The translations under genes and the position numbers were made by a program. A stretch of 64,000 nt of DNA from Brienomyrus brachyistius. Taxonomy: Eukaryota > Chordata > Actinopteri > Osteoglossiformes > Mormyridae. Below, piece by piece: positions 25,007 to 35,430 of this stretch. Positions within the stretch are counted from its first letter, which is position 1, and each line of letters begins with the position of its first letter. A model generated the notes under the pieces. The model was not told the DNA's origin, ran no database searches, and saw only the letters and a program-made list of their open reading frames with translations. The stretch spans positions 5,056,191-5,120,190 of the forward strand of contig NC_064552.1 in the NCBI RefSeq assembly GCF_023856365.1. The letters are read 5' to 3'.

Positions 25007-26239
25007 TCTCTCTCCTGTTTGTCTCCTTATTTAAACCCCTTTGTTACTGCCATAAATCTCAAAATTCAGACATTCACATAGAAAATATAAACATCTTAAT
25101 TATCACACCGAAAAACATTCAGTCTGACTGATTGGACATTGAAAGCAGCTAGAATGCAGACTGTTATTCTCCTTTTCTTAAGTCAGCTTTATTTGTTTCA
25201 CGTTCCATTAGAGGGGAAATGTACAAAAAATAAAAAATGACACAAAACAAAAGGATAACATGTCAGTTCCTGTGAAAGGGTTATAACCAGACTGACAGCT
25301 TTCAAGGCGAAACCCGAAAAAGGTCACCACAACAGCTGTAACTAACAAGCACAAATCCTGTGGCTATATGCTAACAAGCACGTAGCTGTCAGACACACAA
25401 TCGCGGGATTATGCAAACAGGATGTGGCAAAAAGAATACAAATAAATAAATACTACATAACAATCACATAACTGTACAGAAGTACACAAGATAGCACTCT
25501 AACACCAGAAGAAATTATTTAAAATGTGTCAAAAAAATATTTCTGTGATGCAAAGAAAGAATATAAGAATTTAAGCGCCTTTTGAGTACCCTTAAGTGAA
25601 GGCAGCTTATTTTCCCTACTTTATCTCTGACAGAAATATAGACAAACACCAGACTTTGCCAGCAGAGATTCTGGGAATAATAGTTTGGGTTGTTTTAGCC
25701 AGCTGTACAAAAGAGCACCCTGAAAATTACTGACACAAAGGGAGTCTTTGCGAGAAGCCCTAGACTTTTAATGAAGCACGAGGCTGAAACGAAGCTGTGC
25801 TTCTGAGCCTGAAATGTAAGTCTGGAATCTCAAACTCCTGCCTGTTCTCTGACCCCTGGAGGTTACATTTTATTCAGTTATTTCCTGGAGTCTGGTGACT
25901 GTAGCGCTGAGATGTGTTTGTGCCGAGGTCAAACTGAAGGAAAGTGTGTCGAAATATACCAAATCACTAATTAAACAAAAAAGAAAATAAATCGTGTGAA
26001 GACTTTCTTGTTAGTTCAGTCATATGCCTTTTCAGCTTGTTAGCAAGATGTGCTGCCTGTATACGGTGGCTCATTAAGACCAAAAGAAGTTTACAAAAAG
26101 AACAAAAACTATTTGATTGTTGACTCTCTCTGTATGAGGGTGAAATCGGAACTTGCAAAAGAGCACGACCAAGCTATGCCGAAAATAATATATGAATATT
26201 TATTAGGACCTCCTACTTCTGCGCCTCGGCTGTCAGGCT
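25007..26239. other. Spacer without recognised features
   Basis: AT-rich; nothing supported. Confidence 0.5.
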
Positions 26240-26670
26240 GAATCTCAGACCTGCATCAAAGCCCATGAGATGATTCTCACCGCACTGCTTCGTACAAGCC
26301 TCCGTCTTGTTGAAGACCGGCTCATAGGGCCGGACAGGTGTAGCTGGCGACGGAGATGCACGGTGACTCGGCGAGCAGCAGCTTGGTGTCACATTCCCAG
26401 GGTGAGGTGGCTTCAGCCTAACCCCACATCACCCTTTCATCTCCCCCGATTGCGGGGGCATCCACCCGGCACTCCGGCTTCCTCCCACGGTGGAGGGACA
26501 GCTCATCGGATCGCCGGTGCGTCGGGGTACGCCTGGCCCCGTGCCCCATCCCCCTGGGGGTTCTCTCAGGATCGCTGTGACCCTCCGGCTAATTGGCAAA
26601 GTGGCGAGAAATGAGCGGCTTTCCTATGGCGAGCGGCGCACATCCCACCTGCGAGCGCGGCACTGACATT
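26240..26670. other. CpG-rich block of unknown role
   Basis: This 430-base stretch is far richer in G, C and CpG than its surroundings. It holds a 114-codon plus-strand frame and several symmetric CCGG/CCCGG sites. No domain, promoter motif, polyA signal or repeat family is recognised. It could be an isolated CpG island, an unrecognised exon or an old GC-rich element. Confidence 0.45.
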
Positions 26671-28319
26671 ACCCTTTGAGATTCACCTTTCATACACTTT
26701 CTTATTCCAAACTTTTTCGGAAAGTGAAACTAAGTAGATCTTCTCTTCTTATTAACCTAAATTAAAAAAAATAATAAATGCACCAAAGTGGTTTGTTTCA
26801 CTCCTGCTATGGTTGATTTGCGTTTTTTTTTTTCCCACTTTTTAAACGCTGACATTCACATTTTTTTTCTTCACTGGAAATACTTCATGGTCTACAAAAA
26901 GTGGAAGACTGGGCTCTCAATTTACAATGATTATTCCTGGAATTTATATATAACTTATAATTTTACCAAGGAAATTAAATTGTTTTCTTACCTATCTGAA
27001 TGGACTTAAAGGCATGAAGGCCAAAACCAATTTAAGAAAAAGAAATAGGGGAATGAATGTAATTCTAGAAAACGTAACTCTTTCATTTCCACTTTATTTT
27101 AAAATGAAAGCGAGAATGACCCGCGGATATTAATCCACGATTAAAACACGGGGCCTAAACATCAGTGAATTATGACTGCTTGCTTTGCTTCACTTGCTTT
27201 GCTCTGGGAATATTTCAGAGAAAAGGACTGTAGCAGTCTGTATATCGGGACCGAAACAGAAGCTCGCCCAAGGCTACTGCCTGTGGAACCTGCAACCTTC
27301 TATACAAAAGCATGCTGACAAATTAACGAAGGAAGTTTTAGCGTTGCTAACAAAAAAAACTACCAAACAAACAACGACAGGTAAACAAGAGCAGACTGGA
27401 AGCATCAGTCACACTGAAAAGCTACCACTAACATCTATACCGTCTATATTAACTTCATATGGAAGAGTTCTATACGTCTCATTTACATAGCAGGTGCTAC
27501 AGTATTAACATTTTCATGTTTTTGGAGAAAATGGGGTCAAACAATCCACCTCTAGAATATGGGTATTAGTGCTATATTTACCAGCATGCTTTGGGGCTCA
27601 ACTGACGTCTCTGTTGACCAATCATGATTGTTCTTTATGGTTTTTTTCATTTATTTGTATTTTGTTATCAACTAATGATATGGAGCAATGTCTAATGCCT
27701 GCAAAATCTCGAGCGCGCGTAAGGTGACTGATTTTTTTGGTTGTGGTTGGCAGCGCTGGTTTTGGTGAGGAAGGACGGAATATTTAAGTCCTGGAGTGTG
27801 ATTGTCGAGGGGTGTAAAGTGTGTGAGGAACTCCGGTGTGATTCCTATGAGGTCTGCAGTAAAGTTTTTTTTTACTGCCGATAGCTAACTTATATTTCAT
27901 TATACTTCGGGTGTATTGGCAGCTTATTTCACGAATAGCAAGGTAACATCTAGAACTTCTGCCTGTTACATTGCAGTACACTGGTAAGGTCCCCAAACAG
28001 GACCAGTTTTGCCCTCACTGCTACACAATTTGCATATTGCAGTTGCATTCTGGGAGAGACACTTATACACTACCCCCAAGGTAAGTGTTGTATTTCCACA
28101 GGGGAGGCACTGCACAACTAAATTTAGAATTTTTCCTCTCAACATTTATTAATTCCACTATTTGAATTGTTAATTTCATGGTATTAGAAGGTTCACCCAG
28201 CCCGCCATTCAACTGCTGAGAATCCGGGACCCTGTTGCGTCTTACATTATTGTTAGTGTAGCCCTTAAATGGGTGATAGTAACCCAGCACAGTCCTGGCT
28301 ATTTAAAAAGGGGTTACAC
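26671..28319. other. Spacer without recognised features
   Basis: Small frames only; nothing supported. Confidence 0.5.
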
Positions 28320-28436
28320 ATGCAACAATTAGAGGTTAAGGCCCTTACTCAGGTGAAGCCACCATGCAAACCTTGGGCTTTGAACCAGTGACCTTCTGAT
28401 CAAAGAAACAGGACCCTAACCTACGTGCTGAGCCCC
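28320..28436 (-). repeat. tRNA-derived SINE head, second family
   Basis: On the minus strand GGGGCTCAGCACGTAGGTTA (A-box-like, about 28436-28417) is followed by a B-box-like GGTCACTGGTTCAAAGCCC near 28397-28379. The body decays into spacer. Confidence 0.65.
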
Positions 28437-28745
28437 TGTCATCTTCCATATCCTGCCATCTTCCATAACTGCTTATCCGTTTCAGGGCTACAGTGAGCCT
28501 GGAGCCCATCCCAGAATGCACTGGGTGTGAGAGAGGGAGCACAGGGCAGACACAGAGCCACACACTCTGGCCAAAAATCCACCAAACTGTCCATTTCTGG
28601 AGTGTAGGATGAAGGCAGAGCAGCAGAGAAATCCCATGCAAACAAAGGGGGGACAGGAAGGACTCCACACATGCTGACCTGGGGGCAGGAATGAAGCGCA
28701 CAACGCTGGAGGTGTGAGACCACCGTATTATCCACTAAGCCACCA
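28437..28745 (-). repeat. Ancient GGAT-family SINE
   Basis: It has the recognisable order of the 29.6 kb element: 'cttatccgtttcagggctac', 'gagcccatcccagaatgcac', 'gactccacacatgctgacct', and a decayed head ending 'ccactaagccaccatgac'. Many substitutions make it old. Confidence 0.7.
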
Positions 28746-28959
28746 TGACTCTGTCACGCTCTCAGTGCACCAAAAGATAAAAGCTGCCCATTTCTGATCT
28801 GGCATGTGGGTAGCCCAGCTTCAAGATGAATCTGAAATGCTGAGCATTCAGCTGGCCAATGAGGCTTTGTTAGTGTGTAATTGACACTCATGGTATCCCC
28901 ATATCCCCATTGGCTTACAAAAGCCTGTGGTCTTCCTACACCAGAGACATGTATTAAAT

Positions 28960-29045
28960 CATTGTTTCCCAATCCAGTCCTTTCGGATCCACAGACAGTC
29001 CACATTTTTGCTCCCTCCCAGGACCCAGTCGGCAGCAAAAATGAA
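28960..29045. mobile_element. One end of a hAT-like MITE
   Basis: 'tttcccaatccagtcctttc' followed by 'gacagtccacatttttgctc' matches, in inverse, the terminal part of the 7.2 kb MITE. The other end is missing. Confidence 0.65.
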
Positions 29046-29251
29046 GACTTTTATGTTTATTGGTGCCATTATCCAATCAAGAAACAAACTAACTGTAATA
29101 AGGCATCAAAACACAGAAGAATTCAAAAATATTTTCCCGGTGAGTTGTTTCTAGTTCCTGTCAATATTCCAGACATCCCGCTGAGCAATCCAGCCACATT
29201 AAATCATTTACTAATTTACTGCCATAATTACAGTGATATGTTATCATTCGC

Positions 29252-29376
29252 AAGGCAGCAGGTAGCAGGGCTGTTAACCTGAAGGTTGCCAGTTCAGATC
29301 CCAGGAAGGATCGTGCTGCTTTACCTTTGAATGGGGTATTTAGCCTACAAACCGCTAAACTGGTAAAACTCTTGGC
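29252..29376 (+). repeat. tRNA-derived SINE with GT/G tract at its end
   Basis: An A-box-like GTAGCAGGGCTGTTAACC and a B-box-like AGTTCAGATCCC are spaced as in a tRNA-derived promoter. The body runs into a GT microsatellite. Confidence 0.6.
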
Positions 29377-29378
29377 TT

Positions 29379-29420
29379 TGTGTGTGTGTGTGTGTGGGGG
29401 GGGGGGGGGGCAGGGGGGGG
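29379..29420. repeat. (GT)n-(G)n tract
   Basis: A GT run passes directly into more than ten G, then another G run. Length is likely to be polymorphic or misassembled. Confidence 0.9.
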
Positions 29421-29612
29421 CATGAGGGTTGTAAGCTAGGAGCTGTCTTGGAAAACAAATGAGCTAATTAATGAAATGCAAAGCTAAGGCGCAGATGAGA
29501 CCCACTGAGTTACTAAGCTGACAGAACGTTATAGTGAGCAACAGAATTCCATTCATCCATCTATCATCCACTCATTTCCAACTGGTGATACAGTGCAGTG
29601 CCAATTGGCCTA

Positions 29613-30138
29613 TCCATCCATCCATCCATTTTCCAAACCGCTTATCCTACTGGGTCGCGGGGGGTCCGGAGCCTATCCCGGAAGCAATGGGCACGAGGCA
29701 GGGAACAACCCAGGATGGGGGACCAGCCCATCGCAGGGCACACTCACACACCATTCACTCACACATGCACTCCTACGGGCAATTTTAGCATCTCCAATTA
29801 GCCTCAGCATGTTTTTGGACTGTGGGTGGAAATCGGAGTACCCGGAGGAAACCCCACGACGACATGGGGAGAACATACAAACTCCGCACACATGTGACCC
29901 AGGTGGAGACTTGAACGCGAGTCCCAGAGGTGTGAGGCAACAGTGCTAACCACTGCACCACCATGCTAACCACTGCACCACCATGCCGCCCCTTACAGTG
30001 CTAACCACTGCACCACCATGCTAACCACGGCACCACCATGCCGCCCCTTACAGTGCTAACCACTGCACCACCATGCTAACCACGGCACCACCATGCTGCC
30101 CCTTACAGTGCTAACCACTGCACCACCAACCATGCCCC
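29613..30138 (-). repeat. Young GGAT-family SINE with multiplied head
   Basis: The insertion is bounded by a perfect 12-bp target-site duplication, CCAATTGGCCTA, at 29601-29612 and 30139-30150. The CATC tail is at 29613-29630. The body is nearly identical to copies at 1 and 34.9 kb. The B-box region is near 29900-29915. The head (A-box side) is tandemly repeated from about 29942 to 30138, all inside the target duplication. Confidence 0.9.
29942..30138 (-). repeat. 55-bp tandem array of the SINE head
   Basis: About 3.5 copies of a 55-base unit occur. Each contains two copies of a 20-base piece, GCTAACCACTGCACCACCAT or a one-base variant. On the minus strand this multiplies the A-box-like TGGTGCAGTGGTTAGC of the Pol III promoter to about seven. 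Confidence 0.9.
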
Positions 30139-30150
30139 CCAATTGGCCTA

Positions 30151-32693
30151 CGGTGTTCATATTTCCAACACGAAAAAAAATTCAGATAAACCTGAATACA
30201 AAGGTAAATGTCATGGATTTTTAATGGAAAAAAATTTACAAGGAAGGTAAAGGTTATTAAAAATTCATTTTAAACCTCCATGAAAGGATTTTAAATAATT
30301 TGATGACTGGTAAGCTAGTGAAGCAATTTCACCCAGAAGTGTCATTTAATAAGTGGTTATCGTGAAGATTTCATTACGCCCTTTAAGTTACAGACTGGAC
30401 CCACTTCTGAACACAAACAGATACGAAAACATTCCGCATACGTATAACACCCTGTTCAGCCTTTCATTTTCATTCAACATATCAATAAATGAATGAATAC
30501 GCTTCAGTGTTGGCCATCGGTAAAGATTGACATGCTTTGTGCTTTCAAGCTTTCTGCATTTCCATGGTTACCAGTGTTCAGTCACCTCTTCAGTATGTCA
30601 TTCCGCCGATTCCTTGTTTGTCAGGGCCAAAGTGCAACCCCAGAATGATCTGTACTTTATCACAGCCAGGGAAATTAAAAATTGAACGAGTGCGGTAAAC
30701 ACACGCGGAACATTTACACCGGGGGGGGGGGGGGAGAGAAAACAGCACCAGGAAATAGAGGAAAATCGTCCCTAAACGTTATCGATGCACCGCGACGTGT
30801 CGCCTGAATAGCATTGTAAACATCCATTCGGCAATAAATTCTGCTGTACTACTACATTATGTAAATGAACTACATTGCATTGTACATTTATTTTGCTTTG
30901 GCAACATAAAACAATGCAGGTATTAAACGCAACAGGATGTTGTTTTGTTCTTTGGACCTTGACATGACAGATCGGCTTGAGTTTTAATTGCGTGGTTTTT
31001 AGTTTTTTTTGCGCTGACTGACAGTGGTTCATCTCAAATCCAACTACGGCACTGTGATAGATTTTATTGGTATTATGCTCAGCATTAACCTGAGTTTACC
31101 ACCCATGTTTCATAGTGTTATTTCATCTGCAGATGCAGATTAAGACTTTTTCCAGTGTACATACCGTGCAGTACACGTGTTTGGCTCGTGGCTTGTGTTG
31201 AGGTTCCGAAAGGCTGTGTGATCACTGCTAACAAGCTGCCAGATCGCCCTATCACGTGCTCCCGCTCGTCCCAGAAAAAAGGACACCTGCGGACTCCCAC
31301 ACCCTTGACAATGATTTTATGACAAACACCCCAGTGCCGTCGTTTGCAGCACAGCGGTAACGTCGTAGCGTTAAGCTGAGCTCGTCATATGCTAATGGCA
31401 TTGAAGGACTCTAACACTGACAGTGAAGTGCGGACGTGAGAGGTGCTGAAGTGAGCTCCTTGATGTTATCGTAATCTTTTGTGGCATTTCAGAGCCACGA
31501 GCCTCTCTGGTCGAGTGCGACTTTATCTTTATCTTAGCCTTCTTTGAGTGGTGCTTCTTTGTGCACAGTGATTCACACCCTCTCCCTGCCTATACGCCAA
31601 CATTCAAAAATCAAGCAGCCATATTTACCCGTGTGTCGTATTGCTTCGCAAAACCTCTGCAAATGTGCATCATATGCAAAACAAAACATTTTTATCGCTT
31701 CATCGCATGTTATACTTTAATGGAACTTATAGTGCTCTTAATACACACACATACACACACACACACACAGTTCACTGGGACCCATAACAAGTGGATTAAA
31801 AGTGGGCATCTTTGACCACCCTGAGTAATATGCTACCAAAAGCTCACACATGCAAAGGCTTGCAGTTCAATCCAATCAACACGTATGTGAATTACGCATA
31901 TTTAATGTGAAAAGTTTCATATGTACCTAATTTTATCAATGACATGAGCCGGATGGTCACATTGGTTATATAACACACCGCAATTCATAAATATATAGAT
32001 TTCATCCAATGGCAGGGAAGCTATTGAAAATGTTGACAGCTCCTTGGCAAAGGCAACATACATCCTGGAGGTAACCCTGGAGTTAGAGACCAAGCAAAGA
32101 AAGAAACTTTCTAGAATTTTCAGAGAAAACAAACCTGTTTGGCTACTTTGAAAGAAAGAAAAAGCACTAGCATTGCTAATAGCTGAAGGCCAAATGTGTG
32201 TGGAAAATAACAAGAGAATATTATGTTGACACTATGATGTTGGCTGAACGGTATTTGGCAGGATGTGCTATACACAAGCCTGGCAGGGAATCCATTCCTT
32301 TGGCAATCTGATGGACAGAATTAAGACAGGATAGCCAGTTACGGAGAACTCAAGACTGACACGCAATTCACTGCAACAGACATGTGTGGTGAAGTTACCC
32401 AGTCCGCTTGGCAGTGTCTGACGGGTGCCTGCAAGGGATCTGACAATGGGTTGACCTTATAATGGTACACGGGCATGTACCAGAAGACGTGCGTATTGTG
32501 GAACTGAAGGACCAGGTAAATGAGCTGGACGTGAACCTGGAACGTGAACCTGGAAGCAGAGGGTGTGTTCCAGACCGAGTGGCAATCATCAACTCAATTC
32601 GATGTCTGCGAGTCGAAGAAGTGAACTCTGCGATTTGCAGCATGTTTTCTACTTTTGTATGAGAAAGACAAAGGCTGGTTCTCCTCCAAAAAA
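30151..32693. other. Spacer; G tract at 30720-30734, CA tract at 31741-31769
   Basis: No gene is recognised. The frame at 32395-32763 and its complement have no family resemblance. Confidence 0.5.
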
Positions 32694-32843
32694 GTAGGTA
32701 AATGCACATTTTAAGGTACAGAAATTGACTCTGAGGAACATTTTTGTACCATTGATGGTACATTAATGCTGTTTGTACCTTGGGGATGTTCCTCAGAGTC
32801 CAGTTCTATACCTTAAATTAGACTAAAAGGTACATTTACCTAC
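32694..32843. mobile_element. Palindromic MITE, class unassigned
   Basis: The two halves are imperfect inverse complements along nearly the whole length: GTAGGTAAATG at 32694 against CATTTACCTAC ending at 32843, and GACTCTGAGGAACAT against ATGTTCCTCAGAGTC in the middle. GGTACA/TGTACC motifs recur inside and just outside. Confidence 0.75.
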
Positions 32844-34488
32844 AGCTAAGGGTACAACTGGCAGATCCTTGAGGGTACAGACCCAGTGACAAGCAAAGGT
32901 ACAAATTGTTACTCTTTTTACTGACAATGTAGCCCTACTCTGTTCTGTTCACATTTCGACATCACTTTCGTACGACACAAAACCTGGACCAAGCTCACAA
33001 TAAATCATCTATAAACTATCTGCCTGTTTATATGTATATTACGTTTACTTAAGAATGAATCATACTTTTGTCTCCGTTAGTGATCTCCGGGAGCAGGACA
33101 TAAAATCTTTCATTTTCCCCCCTATAAACAAAAATGGCTAGAATAATGGTTTATGGGTATCACAGAAGCTAATAATCATATTTTATCAGAGAAATAGACA
33201 GGGTTGCATTTTTCCCTCTTTGATATGCTGACAATGTTGTCTATACCCAATTAAATTTGTTTGCTCATGCAATAGGTGCTTTGTGTAATGTGCCCCTTCC
33301 TCGATCTGTAATTTGCATTTGCAAATTTACATTTACATTGCTTTTATATGCCACTGCATTTTTCTTTATCTAATAAAATTATTACACTGTCTAGCATGAT
33401 CATCACTGTGCTATTTTTTTTTTTTGACGAAAGAGCTGTCATTTGTCGTAAAAATACTGTTATTCCCCAAAACAAGTAAATAAATAGACTCTAATGCAGT
33501 AGACTCAGTGTCTAATTTTGCAGCACTAGATCAAATTTGTCAAGTATGGAAAGTACAGCACATTTTAATTAACAGGGTTAATAATCTATGGCATAACTGT
33601 ACAAATATGCATTTTTTTTAGGTAAACTACCACATGTACAATTATCAATTAATGTGCACCTAGTTACAAAACAGGTAAACAACACTGACTGATTTTGATC
33701 TATCGCAATCATTTTTGGTTGGTGTCTACTATTAATTAAAAATTCATATGAAAATTGGAAATTACCACTGATGTTGATATACTATCAAAGACTCAGTAGA
33801 CACATTCGATATGTAATACGCATTAGACAAGCGATGGAATTCGCAGTAACAGCAATGTATGACTAAATTGACATGCAGGCCCTTTCATAATTTTTTGCCC
33901 TTATTATACATTCATGAGAACCACTGACCCCCCTTAACGCTGGAAAAATAATTCATTACAGCAGAAGCTTTAAATACAAAAATTGCTTTAGTCTAGCGGG
34001 ATACTCGTTTAGCTAACTGCAAAAGTGGCCTAGCATCTGCCTGTAGAAGGCAAGAACCGTTGCTCCATACTCACAGTAACTACTGCTAACTAAGAAGCAG
34101 GTCAGGCCGGTAACTACAGCTAACTAGTCAAAGAACACCCACGATTCACTAAGTGATACGCGCAGACGAGCTAATCATGCAGTTTACAGCGTTTGCTCTT
34201 TAATTGTAAAACAAAATTAATCTCTGTATGCTTATCTGTTTGCCGAGCTGATTATGTTTTATTACACTGATACGTCAGACAGTGTCCTTCTGTCGCCATC
34301 ATGCCGCTAGTTTCTCAGAGGATTGGAGATGCATGTTATTATGGTCACCTTGGGCAAAACATTGAACCATAAGAGATTAATAGTTCTCCACTTTAACTTT
34401 GCTCACAGGATAGGAAGTTACATTAAACATCGGTGTTGCTGAGGTGTACAGATAAATGGAAATAAAAATGAGGTAACAATATATAGAC
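32844..34488. other. AT-rich spacer
   Basis: Nothing is supported. More GGTACA-type motifs occur up to about 32910. Confidence 0.5.
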
Positions 34489-35430
34489 AGCAGTCCGCCC
34501 ATATCTGCAGGTGATACGTTCCAAGACCTACCCCAGACAGCAGAAACCGCTCATCCATGGACCACATATATAATGTGATTTTTGTGTATATACATATGGT
34601 AAGTGAGAAACATAGAAAGACCTTACCAACATTAAATACAGTAATAATAAGGTACATTGTACACTATTACACAGAATATTCAGTACTATACTCTCTGGAA
34701 TGAAACCATAGTTACTGAAACTGCGGATAACTGAAACCGTGGTTATTGAGTCAGCGAGTAACTGACACTGTGGTCACTGAAACCACAGATAACTGAAACG
34801 ATGGTTACTGAAACTGCAGATAACTGAAACCGTGGTTACTGAAATTGCGGATAACTGAAACATCCATCCATCCATCCATCCATTTTCCAAACCGCTTATC
34901 CTATTGGGTCGCGGGGGGGTCCGGAGCCTATCCCAGAAGCAATAGGCACAAGGCAGGGAACAACCCAGGATGGGAGGCCAGCCCATCACAGGGCACACTC
35001 ACACACCATGCACTCACACATGCACACCTATGGGCAATTTAGCAACTCCAATTAGCCTCAGCATGTTTTTGTACTGTGGGAGGAAACCCCACGAGGACAT
35101 GGGGAGAACATGCAAACTCCACACACATGTGACTGAGGCGGAGACTCGAACCCGAGTCCTAGAGGTGTGAGGCAGCAGTGCTAACCACTGCACCACCATG
35201 CTGCCGATAACTGAAACAATGGTTACTGAAACCGCAGATAACTGAAACAATGGTTACTGGAACCACTGATAACTGAAACCGTGGTTATTGAGACCACGAA
35301 TAACTGAAATTGTGGTTACTGAAACCACAGATAACTGAAACAATGGTTACTGAAACCGCAGATAACTGAAACCATGGTTATTGAGACCACGAATAACTGA
35401 AACCGTGGTTACTGAAACGTGGATGTGAGG
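34489..35430. mobile_element. Tigger/pogo-like non-autonomous element with expanded 31-bp repeats
   Basis: The left edge, ACAGCAGTCCGCCCATATC at 34489, and the inverse of the right edge, ACAGCAGCCCCTCACATCC ending near 35430, look like diverged terminal inverted repeats. 'gatacgttccaagacc' near 34510 is typical of such elements. The interior from about 34700 to 35420 is a 31-bp tandem array (GATAACTGAAAC...GGTTACTGAAAC). A SINE splits it at 34862-35205. Class assignment is by resemblance. Confidence 0.55.
34862..35205 (-). repeat. Young GGAT-family SINE inserted in the tandem array
   Basis: The CATC tail starts at 34862 and the tRNA-like head ends at 35205. The array motif GATAACTGAAACA flanks both sides (34850 and 35206), which could be a 13-bp target duplication or simply array sequence. 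The body carries one internal deletion relative to the 29.6 kb copy (around 35083, losing the 'cggagtacccgg' stretch). Confidence 0.85.

Noticed and set aside
26270..26614. 114-codon frame in the CpG-rich block as a gene
   Set aside because: It is Pro/Arg/Trp/His-rich without a domain or splice context. GC-rich DNA has few stop codons, so length alone is weak evidence.
28881..29282. 133-codon plus frame
   Set aside because: It runs through a MITE end and into a SINE head, so it is not a gene.
29593..29949. 118-codon frame over the 29.6 kb SINE, and its equivalents at 1, 34.9 and 50.9 kb
   Set aside because: They are frames through a non-coding Pol III SINE, on the strand opposite to its transcription.
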